Below the pieces are notes generated by a model that searched no databases, was not told the origin of the DNA, and worked only from the letters and a program-made list of their open reading frames with translations. A stretch of DNA of 64,000 nucleotides from Acinetobacter sp. ANC 4558. Lineage in GTDB: Bacteria; Pseudomonadota; Gammaproteobacteria; Pseudomonadales; Moraxellaceae. The position numbers and the translations under genes were made by a program. This document shows positions 46,604-56,883 of this stretch, piece after piece. Location: contig NZ_NEGH01000013.1 in assembly GCF_002135375.1 (NCBI RefSeq), positions 1-64,000 of the forward strand. The letters run 5' to 3'. Each line of letters begins with the position of its first letter. The stretch's first letter is position 1.

Positions 46604-47356
46604 ATGACCTTAATAGAAGATAATCAGCATCTTCCAAAACATGTTGCCATCATTATGGATGGCAACAATCGGTTTGCTAAAAAAAATCAAATGCCTAAGG
46701 GTGATGGACATCGGGAAGGTAAAAATGTTCTCGATCCAATTGTAGAGTTTTGTCGAACGAAACATATTCAAGCACTGACCGTTTTTGCTTTTTCAAGTGA
46801 GAATTGGAATCGCTCAGAATATGAAGTTAAACTTCTTATGCAATTGTTGGAAGATGCAATTATTGAGCAAATTCCACGGATGGAAAAGTATAATATTGCA
46901 CTACGTTTTATTGGTGATCGATCAAAACTATCCACACATTTACAGACCTTGATGCTACAAGCTGAGGAAAGGACTGCGACTTTCACAAGCATGACCTTAA
47001 CCATTGCAATTAGTTATGGTGGAATGTGGGATATAGCGCAGGCAGCGAAACAATTGGCAACTGATGTTTTAGATAAAAAAATTACGATAGATCAAATTAA
47101 TGAACAACAATTTGCACAATATGTATGTTTATCAGATTTGCCTCCAGTAGACTTGCTCATTCGAACAGGTGGTGATTATCGAATTTCAAACTTTCTTCTT
47201 TGGCAAACAGCATATGCTGAGTTGTATTTTACACAAACTTTATGGCCTGAATTTACAGTAGATGAAATGACTGAAGCTTTTACTGTCTTCGCCTTACGAG
47301 AACGTCGTTTTGGCAGAACTTCAGAGCAGATTCAGCAAGCGAAACTAGAGAAATAA
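46604..47356 (+). CDS. uppS: Undecaprenyl diphosphate synthase
   Basis: A cis-prenyltransferase of 250 residues that makes the C55 carrier lipid for peptidoglycan and surface polysaccharides. Motifs: HVAIIMDGNNRFAKKN with the catalytic Asp, FAFSSENWNRS, and DLLIRTGGDYRISNFLLWQ with YAELYFT near the C terminus. The canonical GNGRWA is here GNNRFA. ATG 46604 was taken, since the preceding TTG at 46601 is a less likely start. Three bases separate it from cdsA. Confidence 0.95.
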   Translation: MTLIEDNQHLPKHVAIIMDGNNRFAKKNQMPKGDGHREGKNVLDPIVEFCRTKHIQALTVFAFSSENWNRSEYEVKLLMQLLEDAIIEQIPRMEKYNIALRFIGDRSKLSTHLQTLMLQAEERTATFTSMTLTIAISYGGMWDIAQAAKQLATDVLDKKITIDQINEQQFAQYVCLSDLPPVDLLIRTGGDYRISNFLLWQTAYAELYFTQTLWPEFTVDEMTEAFTVFALRERRFGRTSEQIQQAKLEK

Positions 47357-47359
47357 TAC

Positions 47360-48184
47360 ATGTTAGAGCGGATTATTACTGCGCTAGTATTGGTCGCTGT
47401 GGTATTGAGTTGCATGTTTGCAACGCAATCACATTATCCAATGTTGGTGTTAATGATTATGGCAGCAGGAGTTGCTGGTTATGAGTGGTTTAAACTCATG
47501 CCAAGAAAAGCAGAACATTTACTCAAGCCGCGAGCATGGGCATTTGGGGTGTTTACTGCTGCTATTTCAGCATTAGCCCTTCATCATACGGATATGGCGC
47601 TTCTGCTTTGGGGAGCCTCCATCATCTCTTGGCTCTTTAGTGTTCATTGGGTAAAGACTTATCCAGAATATGATGGTTGGTATCACCCAATTCTCTATGT
47701 CATTGGATTGGTATTAATTTCAGCAGCAGTGACTGCAATTTTTGATGTGTGGGAAAACTCACCTTGGTGGCTCATGTATCTGTTCCTATTGGTTTGGGGT
47801 GCAGACAGTGGTGCATACTTTGTGGGTCGTAAATTTGGTAAACATAAACTAGCACCTCATGTAAGCCCCAATAAGTCGATAGAAGGACTTGTTGGTGGAG
47901 TGATTACAGCCGTGATTATTATTGTGGTTGTCGAGACGGTTTATTTAGATTTAAGCATTGCTCAACATGTATTATTCCTAATTCTTTCTATCATCACTGT
48001 ATTTAGTTCGGTGCTGGGTGATTTGCTCGAATCTATGATTAAGCGTCGTGCAGGAATCAAAGACTCAGGTCGAATTTTACCTGGCCATGGTGGCGTGTTG
48101 GATCGGATTGACTCTTTACTCGCAGCAGCGCCTGTGTTTGCTACAGGTCTATATATTTTAAACCTCATTGGTGTAGATTTATAA
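47360..48184 (+). CDS. cdsA: Phosphatidate cytidylyltransferase
   Basis: An integral membrane enzyme of 274 residues, about seven hydrophobic segments, making CDP-diacylglycerol for all phospholipids. The family signature is at the C terminus: SVLGDLLESMIKRRAGIKDSG followed by LPGHGGVLDRIDSL. Mid-protein ADSGAYFVGRKFGKHKLAP is also conserved. It begins three bases after uppS, and its stop directly precedes the ATG of dxr, so these are clearly one operon. Confidence 0.95.
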   Translation: MLERIITALVLVAVVLSCMFATQSHYPMLVLMIMAAGVAGYEWFKLMPRKAEHLLKPRAWAFGVFTAAISALALHHTDMALLLWGASIISWLFSVHWVKTYPEYDGWYHPILYVIGLVLISAAVTAIFDVWENSPWWLMYLFLLVWGADSGAYFVGRKFGKHKLAPHVSPNKSIEGLVGGVITAVIIIVVVETVYLDLSIAQHVLFLILSIITVFSSVLGDLLESMIKRRAGIKDSGRILPGHGGVLDRIDSLLAAAPVFATGLYILNLIGVDL

Positions 48185-49372
48185 ATGTCTCAAACTGTTT
48201 GTATTTTAGGTGTTACAGGTTCAATTGGTCAAAGTACGTTAAAAATACTACAACAGCATCCAGAGAAGTATTCACTCTATGCAGTGTCTGCATATAGTCG
48301 AATTGCTGAACTTGTAGAAATTTGCAAACAGTTTAGACCAAAAGTTGTTGTTGTACCGTCAGCTCAACGAGATGAGTTGCAACTCAAATTAAAATTAGAA
48401 AAAATTTCAGATATAGAAATATTGGTGGATGAGGCTGGCTTGATAGAAGTCTCGTCGTGTGAAAATGTCGATATTGTGATGGCTGCAATTGTTGGTGCAG
48501 CAGGCTTATTACCAACACTTGCTGCAGTGAAAGCAGGTAAGCGTGTTTTGCTTGCGAACAAAGAAGCATTGGTGATGTCAGGTGAAATAATGATGCAGGC
48601 TGCAAAAGAGCATCAAGCATTATTACTTCCTGTAGATTCTGAACACAATGCGATCTTTCAATGTTTGCCACACAACTATTTGCAATCAGTACGTGATGGT
48701 CAACCTAAACTCGGTGTTTCTCAAATATTACTGACTGCTTCGGGCGGTCCATTTTTAAATCATAGCTTAGAACAGTTACAAACTGTTACGCCAAATCAAG
48801 CGTGTAAACATCCCAATTGGTCTATGGGACGTAAGATTTCCATAGATTCTGCAACGCTCATGAATAAAGGTCTAGAACTGATTGAAGCGTGTCATTTATT
48901 TGCAGTAGAAGAACAATTTGTTACAGTTGTTGTTCATCCACAAAGTATTATTCATTCAATGGTTCAATATGTGGATGGTTCAACTTTGGCACAAATGGGT
49001 AATCCTGATATGTGTACGCCAATTGCACATGCATTAGCATGGCCTGAGCGTATTCAAACACAGGTTTCAGCATTAGATTTAATTCAGCATCATCGTTTAG
49101 ATTTTACAGAGCCTGACTTGGTGCGATTCCCTGCATTAAAATTAGCTCGCCAAGCAATGAGTGCAGGTGGTTTAGCGCCTACAATTTTAAATGCAGCAAA
49201 TGAAATTGTAGTTGAGGCATTTCTAAATCATCAAATAAACTTTGTACAAATTGCTGAAATTGTTGAATCAACATTAAATCGGGTTGAAAATAAATCAGCA
49301 AATAGTTTAGAGTTGGTGCTGGAAGTTGATCAGCAGTCTAGACGTGTTGCGCAACAATTGTTAGTGAATTAG
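48185..49372 (+). CDS. dxr: 1-deoxy-D-xylulose-5-phosphate reductoisomerase
   Basis: Second step of the MEP isoprenoid pathway, supplying precursors for UppS. The 395-residue protein has the N-terminal NADPH motif CILGVTGSIGQSTL, LANKEALVMSGEIM, LPVDSEHNAIFQCL with metal-binding acidic residues, and MGRKISIDSATLMNKGLELIEA. It starts immediately after the cdsA stop (TAAATG). In E. coli dxr precedes uppS; here it follows cdsA. Confidence 0.97.
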   Translation: MSQTVCILGVTGSIGQSTLKILQQHPEKYSLYAVSAYSRIAELVEICKQFRPKVVVVPSAQRDELQLKLKLEKISDIEILVDEAGLIEVSSCENVDIVMAAIVGAAGLLPTLAAVKAGKRVLLANKEALVMSGEIMMQAAKEHQALLLPVDSEHNAIFQCLPHNYLQSVRDGQPKLGVSQILLTASGGPFLNHSLEQLQTVTPNQACKHPNWSMGRKISIDSATLMNKGLELIEACHLFAVEEQFVTVVVHPQSIIHSMVQYVDGSTLAQMGNPDMCTPIAHALAWPERIQTQVSALDLIQHHRLDFTEPDLVRFPALKLARQAMSAGGLAPTILNAANEIVVEAFLNHQINFVQIAEIVESTLNRVENKSANSLELVLEVDQQSRRVAQQLLVN

Positions 49373-49385
49373 GAGTGATATTCAG

Positions 49386-50738
49386 ATGAGCGCATTATTT
49401 ATGATTATTGCAGCTGTCTTATTGCTCGGCCCATTAATTGCAATTCATGAGTTTGGTCATTATTTTGTTGCACGAAAACTCGGGGTAAAAGTTCTGGTTT
49501 ATTCTATTGGTTTTGGACCAACTTTATTCAAATGGACATCCAAAAAAACGGGAATACAATATCAACTTAGTGCTTTACCACTGGGTGGTTATGTACGAAT
49601 GTTAGATGAGCGTGAAGGGAATGTTGCTGAAGAAGACTTGCCTTATGCATTTAATCGGCAGAATCCGTGGAAACGAATCGCAATTGTTGCTGCAGGTCCG
49701 CTGATTAATTTGGCATTTGCTGTTGTTCTTTTTTGGATTTTACTGTTACCTGCTCAAGAGCAATTGAATACCCGAGTAGGTTCAGTTGCACCGAATACAC
49801 CAGCAGCAGCGCAAATGCAAGCTGGTGATAAAATCACGGCTATTGATCATTCATCAGTTTCTACCTGGGAAAAATTAAATTTTGCATTGGTTGATCGCGT
49901 AGGTGAAACGGGTCATATTTTAGTGACAGTTGAACGTAACGGTGAAGTTAAAAATATCAATTTACCGATTCAAAACTTTCTTAAAGATCAATCTAAATCA
50001 CCATTAGAGGCATTAGGATTTACACCTTATCGCCCATCTATTCCCGCAATTGTAGCGAAATTAAGTGAAGATGGTGCTGCAATCCGTCAAGGAATGAAAG
50101 AAGGTGATAAAATTGTTGCAATTGATGGCAAACCAATGAAAGAATGGTTTGATGTTGTACATATTGTGCAAGAATCACCAGAAAAATTATTAAAAATTGA
50201 AGTCATTCGAGATAATCAACCTGTATTATTGGAAGTTATGCCTCAAGGCAAACGTGATAATGCTGGGAATGTTGTTGGAATGTTAGGAGTACAAAGCGAT
50301 CCAGGAAAAATTGTAATTCCTGAAACATTTAAGCAAACAATACAATATAATCCTGCTGAAGCATTTGTGATGGCTGTTGAAAAAACAGGGCAAATTTCGA
50401 GTATGATTTTGCATTCAATTGTAAAAATGATTCGAGGAATGATTGGTTTAGAAAACCTTTCGGGGCCAATTACCATTGCGAAAGTTGCAGGGCAAAGTGC
50501 TGAAATGGGATGGCAAACGTTTCTATCTTTCATGGCACTGATGAGTGTAAGTTTGGGAATTTTAAATTTATTGCCAATTCCTATGCTAGATGGTGGACAT
50601 TTAGTTTATTATTTTGTAGAACTAATTCGCGGTAAACCTGTTTCTGAACAAATCCATTTGGTTGGTTTGAAAATTGGTATGGTATTGTTAGGGAGCATGA
50701 TGCTTCTGGCATTATTTAACGACTTTATGCGTTTATAA
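49386..50738 (+). CDS. rseP: Site-2 intramembrane metalloprotease RseP
   Basis: A 450-residue inner-membrane protease that cleaves anti-sigma factors and remnant signal peptides. The zinc site is HEFGH at residues 21-25, with the third ligand in NLLPIPMLDGGHL near residue 395. Two PDZ domains lie between (GSVAPNTPAAAQMQAGDKI near residue 130; AAIRQGMKEGDKIVAIDG near residue 235). Hydrophobic segments flank the active site as usual. It is 13 bases after dxr and 38 before bamA. Confidence 0.95.
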   Translation: MSALFMIIAAVLLLGPLIAIHEFGHYFVARKLGVKVLVYSIGFGPTLFKWTSKKTGIQYQLSALPLGGYVRMLDEREGNVAEEDLPYAFNRQNPWKRIAIVAAGPLINLAFAVVLFWILLLPAQEQLNTRVGSVAPNTPAAAQMQAGDKITAIDHSSVSTWEKLNFALVDRVGETGHILVTVERNGEVKNINLPIQNFLKDQSKSPLEALGFTPYRPSIPAIVAKLSEDGAAIRQGMKEGDKIVAIDGKPMKEWFDVVHIVQESPEKLLKIEVIRDNQPVLLEVMPQGKRDNAGNVVGMLGVQSDPGKIVIPETFKQTIQYNPAEAFVMAVEKTGQISSMILHSIVKMIRGMIGLENLSGPITIAKVAGQSAEMGWQTFLSFMALMSVSLGILNLLPIPMLDGGHLVYYFVELIRGKPVSEQIHLVGLKIGMVLLGSMMLLALFNDFMRL

Positions 50739-50776
50739 AATAACGCAGACGATATAAATTATTGGAACAAACAGGC

Positions 50777-53236
50777 ATGCATCATAACAATCTTTTTATG
50801 CCCTTAGCACTGGTATGTGCTATGGCAGCAGTACAACAAGTATATGCAGCAGAAGAATTTATAGCACGGGATATTAAAATTGATGGACTTATACGGTTAA
50901 CTCCAGAAAATATTTATGGAATGATTCCCGTGAGTGCGGGTCAGCCTGTCAATAACGTGGTTATCGCGAATACGATTCGTTCTTTATTTGCATCAGGCTT
51001 ATTTGATGATGTTAAGGTATCTCGTGATGGTGATAACTTACTCATTACTGTTGTTGAGCGCCCAATTATTTCAAGTGTTGAATTAAAAGGTAATAAGTTA
51101 ATTCCTAAAGAAGCCTTGTTAGATGGTTTGAAAAAAATGGGAATTGCTGAAGGTGAAGTACTTAAAAAATCGACCTTGCAAACCTTGGAATATGAGCTTG
51201 AACAGCAATATATGCAACAAGGTCGTTATGAAGCAGAAGTTAAAGTTAACGAGCAAGAAAAACCCAATAATCGTGTAGATTTGATTGTTGAGTTTATAGA
51301 AGGTAAAGCGGCAAAAGTTGTAGATATTAATATTATTGGTAATACTGTTTTTAGTGATGCAGATATTAAACAAGTTTTTGCTGTGAAAGAAACAGGCTGG
51401 AGCTCAATTGTTTCAGGTAATGACCGTTATGCTCGTGAAAAAATGGCAGCGAGCATGGAGTCATTGCGCGCACTTTATTTGAACAAAGGTTACATTAACT
51501 TTGATATTGTAAATTCTAATTTAAACTTGAGTGAAGATAAGAAAAATATTTTCGTTGAAGTGGGAATTAATGAAGGTGAAAAGTTTAAATTTGGTAAATC
51601 TAAATTTTTAGGCGATGCGCTGTTTAAACCTGAAGAGTTGGAAAGCTTAAAAATTTATACCGATGGCGATACATATTCACAAGAAAAAGTAAATGCAGTC
51701 AAACAACAGTTAATTCGGAAATTTGGAAATGCAGGTTACTATTACGCAGAAGTAAATGTTGTTCCTCAAATTAATAATGATTCTAAAGTTGTTGATTTAA
51801 ACTATTATATTAATCCTGGTCAACAGGTTTCTGTGCGTCGTATTAACTTCACGGGTAACACTAAAACTGCAGATAATGTTTTGCGCCGCGAAATGCGTCA
51901 AATGGAAGGTGCATTAGCAAGCGGTGAAAAAATTGAACTTTCTAAGATTCGCTTAGAGCGAACAGGTTTCTTTAAGACCGTTGATATTGTTCCAGCGAGA
52001 ATTCCCAATTCCCCTGATCAAGTCGATTTAAATGTTAATGTAGAAGAACAACATTCTGGAACGACAACATTAGCTGTAGGTTTCTCTCAAAGTGGTGGTG
52101 TTACATTCCAAGCAGGTTTGAGTCAAACTAACTTCTTTGGAACAGGAAACAGTGTTGCAATTGATCTTTCTCGTTCACAAACCCAAGATTTTTATAATTT
52201 AAGCGTCACTGATCCATATTTTACCATTGACGGTGTCCGTCGTGGTTACAACATGTATTACCGTAAAACAAAACTTTCAGATAATTATAGTGTAAACAAT
52301 TATGTGACAGATAGTTTTGGTGGTGGTTTAACATTTGGTTATCCAATTGATGAAAATCAAAGCTTAAGTTACGGTTTAAATATTGATGAAACGAAAGTGA
52401 CGACAGGTCGTTATGCTTCAGATTATATTGCTGACTATTTGATGAGCCATGGTGGTAAGCAGACAAAAACAGTGACTGAGTGTGTAGAGCAGGATGGTGA
52501 TAAATGTAAAAAAGAAGTTACCTATGGTGATCAGTTCCAGGGTAAATTCTTAACCTATAACCTGAATCTGGGTTGGAGCTATAATACGCTAAATAGACCA
52601 CTCTTTCCAACGAGTGGTGTTTCACATCGTGTGAATGCGGAAATTGCAATACCAGGTAGTAAGGTTGAATATCAAAAACTAACCTATGATGCGCAAGCCT
52701 ATTTCCCATTAGGTCGAGATTTTGTGATTCGTGGTTATGGAAAGTTAGGTTATGGTAATGATTTACCATTTTATAAGAACTTCTTTGCTGGTGGTTTTGG
52801 CTCTGTACGTGGATATGAAGACAGTACGCTAGGTCCTCGCTATAACTCTATTCGTAATGAAGCATTGGGTGTAAATGCGAGTCGTAAGAATGAAACCGAT
52901 AGTGTGGGAGGGAATACGCTGGTTCAATTTGGTACCGAACTCGCTCTTCCATTACCATTTAAAGGTGACTGGACACGTCAAGTAAGACCTGTAATATTTG
53001 CTGAAGGCGCGCAAGTATTTGATACCCAGTGTAAAAATATTTCTAAGGCGACTATTCGACAAGATTGTAAAGATAATTATGGATTTGATCTCGGTAATAT
53101 GCGTTACAGCGTTGGGGTAGGCTTTACTTGGATTACAATGATTGGACCTTTATCTCTGAGCTATGCTTATCCGTTAAATGATAAAAAAGGTGATGAAACG
53201 AAGAACATCCAATTTGAAATTGGTCGTACTTTCTAA
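50777..53236 (+). CDS. bamA: Outer-membrane protein assembly factor BamA
   Basis: An 819-residue Omp85 protein, the core of the BAM complex. A signal peptide (MHHNNLFMPLALVCAMAAVQQVYA) is followed by five POTRA domains (first: IARDIKIDGLIRLTPENIYG; others near residues 90, 175, 265 and 345) and a 16-strand barrel with the FAGGFGSVRGYEDSTLGPR lid-lock motif. It ends with NIQFEIGRTF, the C-terminal aromatic typical of barrels. The start was set at ATG 50777, because the longer TTG start at 50762 places extra residues before the signal. Essential. Confidence 0.96.
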   Translation: MHHNNLFMPLALVCAMAAVQQVYAAEEFIARDIKIDGLIRLTPENIYGMIPVSAGQPVNNVVIANTIRSLFASGLFDDVKVSRDGDNLLITVVERPIISSVELKGNKLIPKEALLDGLKKMGIAEGEVLKKSTLQTLEYELEQQYMQQGRYEAEVKVNEQEKPNNRVDLIVEFIEGKAAKVVDINIIGNTVFSDADIKQVFAVKETGWSSIVSGNDRYAREKMAASMESLRALYLNKGYINFDIVNSNLNLSEDKKNIFVEVGINEGEKFKFGKSKFLGDALFKPEELESLKIYTDGDTYSQEKVNAVKQQLIRKFGNAGYYYAEVNVVPQINNDSKVVDLNYYINPGQQVSVRRINFTGNTKTADNVLRREMRQMEGALASGEKIELSKIRLERTGFFKTVDIVPARIPNSPDQVDLNVNVEEQHSGTTTLAVGFSQSGGVTFQAGLSQTNFFGTGNSVAIDLSRSQTQDFYNLSVTDPYFTIDGVRRGYNMYYRKTKLSDNYSVNNYVTDSFGGGLTFGYPIDENQSLSYGLNIDETKVTTGRYASDYIADYLMSHGGKQTKTVTECVEQDGDKCKKEVTYGDQFQGKFLTYNLNLGWSYNTLNRPLFPTSGVSHRVNAEIAIPGSKVEYQKLTYDAQAYFPLGRDFVIRGYGKLGYGNDLPFYKNFFAGGFGSVRGYEDSTLGPRYNSIRNEALGVNASRKNETDSVGGNTLVQFGTELALPLPFKGDWTRQVRPVIFAEGAQVFDTQCKNISKATIRQDCKDNYGFDLGNMRYSVGVGFTWITMIGPLSLSYAYPLNDKKGDETKNIQFEIGRTF

Positions 53237-53276
53237 GTTTGACTTTATAAATGTTTAAAATAGGATTATTTCTAGA

Positions 53277-53765
53277 ATGAAAAAATTGGCTTTATCTTTA
53301 ATTGTAGGTTTATCATTTTCAGTAGCAAATGCTGCGGATATTGGTGTTGTTGATATTGAAAAAGTAGTTCAAAACAGTACTTATTTGAAGCAACAACAAC
53401 AAGTTTTTCAAGCATCTGTTAAGCCACAAACAACGCAGATTGAACAATTACAGAAGGATTTAGGTGCTTTACAACAAAAAGCTCAAACAGCAAAGTTAAC
53501 TGATGCTGAAAAGAAAAAGATGAGCGAAGAGTTTGAAACTAAAGCACAAAAATTAGAGTCTTTGCAGCAAGAAGTACAGTCAAAAGTACAAGCTTCTATG
53601 CAAGCAACACAAACGACTTTTGAAACACGAGTGAAAGCAGTCGCTGAACAATTACGTCAAGAAAATAAACTAGATGCCGTTTTAAATAAAACAGCAGTAC
53701 TAGCTTTTAACCCGAAAGATGATTTAACTGATAAAATGCTTCAAAAGGTTAATGCAGTTAAGTAA
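53277..53765 (+). CDS. skp: Periplasmic chaperone Skp (OmpH)
   Basis: A 162-residue chaperone with signal peptide [19 protein letters not shown] and a mature part starting [12 protein letters not shown]. The middle is a long Gln/Lys-rich coiled coil ([17 protein letters not shown] and [15 protein letters not shown]), the tentacle helices that hold unfolded outer-membrane proteins. It works between the Sec exit and the BamA complex encoded upstream. Two bases separate it from lpxD. Confidence 0.93.
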   Translation: MKKLALSLIVGLSFSVANAADIGVVDIEKVVQNSTYLKQQQQVFQASVKPQTTQIEQLQKDLGALQQKAQTAKLTDAEKKKMSEEFETKAQKLESLQQEVQSKVQASMQATQTTFETRVKAVAEQLRQENKLDAVLNKTAVLAFNPKDDLTDKMLQKVNAVK

Positions 53766-53767
53766 AA

Positions 53768-54838
53768 ATGAATGATAAAAAGTTTAGTTTAGAAAACTTA
53801 ACTCAGGTTGTTCAAGGAAGTTTCCTTGGACAACCTGATTTTATGTTCAAGGGTCTTGGAAGTCTTGAACATGCCAAGCCCGATCAAATTGCTTTTGTAA
53901 ATGGTGAAAAGTATTTGGCACAAGCATTGGCCTCTAAAGCTGGCGCTTTAATTGTGACCGCAGATTTACAGCCACTTTTGACATCACATTCAAATTTTTT
54001 AATTGTTCAAAATCCGTATTTAGCATTCGCAATTCTGACTCATATTTTTGAAAAACAATTTGAATCTAAAGGAATTGAAATCACTGCGCAGATTCATCCT
54101 TCTGCAATCATCTCAGATTCTGCATATATTGGGCATTATGTGGTTATCGGAGAGAACTGTGTGATTGGGGATGAGTCAATCATCAAATCTCATGTCACTA
54201 TCGATCCTAATGTTGAAGTGGGTAAGTCTTGTTTTATCGATTCGCATGTTATATTGACGGGTGAAGCAAAATTAGGTGATCGTGTGAGAATTCATGCGAA
54301 TACTGTCATTGGAAGCGAAGGATTTGGTTTTGCACCTTATCAAGGAAAGTGGAATCGAATCGTACAATTAGGTTCTGTTAGAATTGATAACGATGTTCGT
54401 ATTGGTTCAAATTGCAGTATAGATCGTGGTGCTTTAGATGATACGATTATTGAGCAAGGTGTGATTATTGATAACCTTGTGCAAATCGCTCATAACGTAA
54501 AAATTGGTGAACATACAGCAATTGCTGCAAAATGTGGTATTGCAGGGAGTACGACGATTGGCAAAAACTGTGTCTTAGCAGGTGCAGTTGGTATCGTAGG
54601 TCATATTAAAATTGCTGATAATGTGACAATTACTGGAATGTCAATGGTCACAAATAATATTTATGAAGCAGGACGGTATTCTTCTGGAACAGGTTTGTTG
54701 CCAAATGCACACTGGAAAAGAACAGTAGTAAGGTTACGACAATTAGCAGATGTGCCATTGACCCAATTGACTAAAAAAATTGATTATATGCAGTCTCAAA
54801 TAGAGTCCCTTGAATCAACTTTAAAATTGCGTAAATAA
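53768..54838 (+). CDS. lpxD: UDP-3-O-acylglucosamine N-acyltransferase
   Basis: Third step of lipid A synthesis. The 356-residue trimeric enzyme has an N-terminal uridine-binding domain (residues 1-105, with ADQ-like [13 protein letters not shown]) and a left-handed beta-helix of hexapeptide repeats from about residue 108 ([20 protein letters not shown]). The catalytic His is in [15 protein letters not shown]. The C-terminal helix ends with [16 protein letters not shown]. Packed two bases after skp and two before fabZ. Confidence 0.96.
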   Translation: MNDKKFSLENLTQVVQGSFLGQPDFMFKGLGSLEHAKPDQIAFVNGEKYLAQALASKAGALIVTADLQPLLTSHSNFLIVQNPYLAFAILTHIFEKQFESKGIEITAQIHPSAIISDSAYIGHYVVIGENCVIGDESIIKSHVTIDPNVEVGKSCFIDSHVILTGEAKLGDRVRIHANTVIGSEGFGFAPYQGKWNRIVQLGSVRIDNDVRIGSNCSIDRGALDDTIIEQGVIIDNLVQIAHNVKIGEHTAIAAKCGIAGSTTIGKNCVLAGAVGIVGHIKIADNVTITGMSMVTNNIYEAGRYSSGTGLLPNAHWKRTVVRLRQLADVPLTQLTKKIDYMQSQIESLESTLKLRK

Positions 54839-54840
54839 TT

Positions 54841-55323
54841 ATGACGACAGAATCGAGTTTACCAGCATTCACAATTCCTAAATTGCCAATGAATATTCAT
54901 ACAATTCGTGAATATTTACCACACCGCTATCCTTTTCTTTTGGTAGATCGTGTAACTGAAATTACTGAGAAAGGTATTGTTGGTTATAAAAATGTTTCAA
55001 TCAACGAAGAGTTTTTTCAGGGTCATTTCCCTGATTATCCAATTATGCCGGGTGTTTTAATTATTGAAGCATTAGCTCAAGTATCTGGAATTCTTGGCTT
55101 TGTGATGAATAATGTAAAACCTCAACCTGGCACAGTATTTTTATTTGCAGGTGCTGAGAAGGTTAGATTTAAAAAACCAGTCGTGGCTGGTGATCAACTG
55201 ATATTAAAATCTGAATTAATAATGCAAAAATTGGGAATATACAAATATAATTGTGTTGCCTCGGTTGATGGTATTGTCGCAGCAACAGCGGAAATTATTA
55301 TTTCCAAACAGAATACAGAGTAA
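54841..55323 (+). CDS. fabZ: 3-hydroxyacyl-ACP dehydratase FabZ
   Basis: A hot-dog fold dehydratase of 160 residues for fatty-acid elongation. Its catalytic His lies in [16 protein letters not shown] and the Glu in [13 protein letters not shown]. The [16 protein letters not shown] start is typical. Here it sits between lpxD and lpxA, so it balances the common substrate 3-hydroxyacyl-ACP between lipid A and phospholipid synthesis. Confidence 0.97.
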   Translation: MTTESSLPAFTIPKLPMNIHTIREYLPHRYPFLLVDRVTEITEKGIVGYKNVSINEEFFQGHFPDYPIMPGVLIIEALAQVSGILGFVMNNVKPQPGTVFLFAGAEKVRFKKPVVAGDQLILKSELIMQKLGIYKYNCVASVDGIVAATAEIIISKQNTE

Positions 55324-55325
55324 GC

Positions 55326-56114
55326 ATGAGTAATAACGAATTAATCCATCCAACGGCTATTATTGACGCATCTGCAGTCATTGCATCAAACGTAAAAATT
55401 GGACCTTATTGTATTATTGGGCCAAAAGTAAGTATTGGTGAAGGGACAACGTTACATTCACATGTTGTCGTAGCAGGTTATACTCGAATTGGTGAAAATA
55501 ATGAAATTTTCCAATTTGCTAGTGTGGGTGAGGTTTGCCAAGATTTAAAATATCAAGGTGAAGAAACCTGGTTGGAAATTGGTGATCACAATACTATTCG
55601 TGAGCATTGTAGTTTACATCGTGGTACTGTCCAAGATAATTCACTGACCAAAGTGGGTAGTCATAATTTATTGATGGTGAATACGCACATTGCGCATGAT
55701 TGTATTGTGGGAGATCATAATATTATTGCAAATAATGTAGGTATTGCTGGGCATGTACATATCGGTGATTATGTTATTGTTGGTGGTAACTCTGGTATTC
55801 ATCAATTCTGTAAGATTGATTCGTACAGTATGATTGGCGGTGCTTCGTTGATTTTAAAAGATGTTCCAGCTTATGTTATGGTGTCGGGGAATCCTGCACA
55901 TGCATATGCAATGAATGTTGAAGGAATGCGTCGTAAAGGTTGGTCAAAAGTAGTAGTTCAAGGGCTGCGAGAAGCATTTAAGCTGATTTATAAATCAGGC
56001 TTAACAACTGAAGAAGCAATTCAAAAAATACGTGCCGAGATTCTACCAGAGGTTTGTGAAGTACAATTACTTATCGATTCACTTGAGCAGTCTAAGCGTG
56101 GTATTGTTCGCTAA
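55326..56114 (+). CDS. lpxA: UDP-N-acetylglucosamine acyltransferase
   Basis: First committed step of lipid A synthesis. The 262-residue trimeric left-handed beta-helix has hexapeptide repeats (ASAVIASNVKIGPYCIIG and following), the catalytic His in NTHIAHDCIVGDH, and a C-terminal helical domain (GLREAFKLIYKSGLTTEEAI). It is the last gene of the cluster; lpxB, which often follows, is not found. An intrinsic terminator lies just after it. Confidence 0.97.
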   Translation: MSNNELIHPTAIIDASAVIASNVKIGPYCIIGPKVSIGEGTTLHSHVVVAGYTRIGENNEIFQFASVGEVCQDLKYQGEETWLEIGDHNTIREHCSLHRGTVQDNSLTKVGSHNLLMVNTHIAHDCIVGDHNIIANNVGIAGHVHIGDYVIVGGNSGIHQFCKIDSYSMIGGASLILKDVPAYVMVSGNPAHAYAMNVEGMRRKGWSKVVVQGLREAFKLIYKSGLTTEEAIQKIRAEILPEVCEVQLLIDSLEQSKRGIVR

Positions 56115-56132
56115 TTCATAATCATATAATTT

Positions 56133-56159
56133 AAAAAGACACCTTAGGGTGTCTTTTTT
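56133..56159 (+). terminator. Intrinsic terminator of the lpx cluster
   Basis: AAAAAGACACC, loop TTAG, GGTGTCTTTTTT, 18 bases after the lpxA stop. Confidence 0.95.
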
Positions 56160-56345
56160 ATTGTTACTCGTTAAAGTATTGTTCTAAAGGATACTTTCGA
56201 AGAATATCGTGACAATGTTGCAATAAAGAAAAAAGTGTAAATAACTTTATCTTAAAAATATGAGATGAAGTATACCATTTGTTGATATTGATCAGGATTT
56301 TCTCATTTCTTGGTGAGAATGACGCCTAGAAATAGTATGTAATGT

Positions 56346-56492
56346 TCAAGTAAAATCAGATATAGTTAGAGAGAAATTATCTGTTTTTTGCTTAAAACTG
56401 TTGGGTGATAAATATTCTAAAATTGAATGTAATTGAATCTGATTATAAAACATCGTGATGTAGTGACTAATACCTTTAATCGCCTTTTGGTG
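56346..56492 (-). mobile_element. IS3-family transposase (OrfB) C-terminal remnant
   Basis: On the minus strand, a frame from about 56492 to the TGA at 56346-56348 reads AIKGISHYITMFYNQIQLHS then ILEYLSPNSFKQK. This is the end of an IS3-family integrase-core transposase, whose motif is FYNxxRxHSxLxYxSPxxF; the usual Arg is Gln here. It is preceded by a stop in frame, so it is a fragment. The rest of the element is not recognisable nearby. Confidence 0.7.
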
Positions 56493-56515
56493 ATTTTACT
56501 TGGTCCTTACATTAC

Positions 56516-56536
56516 AATCTCACTGCTAGTGAGATT
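56516..56536. repeat. Perfect hairpin
   Basis: AATCTCACT, GCT, AGTGAGATT with 9-base arms, about 25 bases beyond the IS3 remnant. It could be an element end or a transcript hairpin. Confidence 0.5.
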
Positions 56537-56883
56537 ACATTGTGGTTTTAATTTTTTGTTCGAGGCTTAAATTAATTAGATAATAAAAATTATAAAATTC
56601 ATATAAATAACTTCAATTAACAATTTAAGAGTTAATTATTAGAAATAAAATATCCAAGACGTAAAATAATGAATTTTATGAGCATAACGAATGCCGTTGA
56701 AATGAGTTGTTTTTATTATGTGAGCTTTTTACCTATTTAAACTCGTTGTGTTGCAATTTAATCCCAAAACCTCACGATTTAAAATGAATAAAATTCTAAA
56801 GTTGTATCGTGTTAATGCACTTGGTTTTTATATAATTTATACCTACAATGAAGTATATATTTACTAGACTAATCACGTGAATT

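Larger units (their letters stand above)
56160..56883. other. Non-coding region with transposase debris
   Basis: About 720 bases between the lpx cluster and a small unknown gene. It holds an IS3-type transposase tail on the minus strand and a hairpin, both listed. No other gene was seen. Confidence 0.5.
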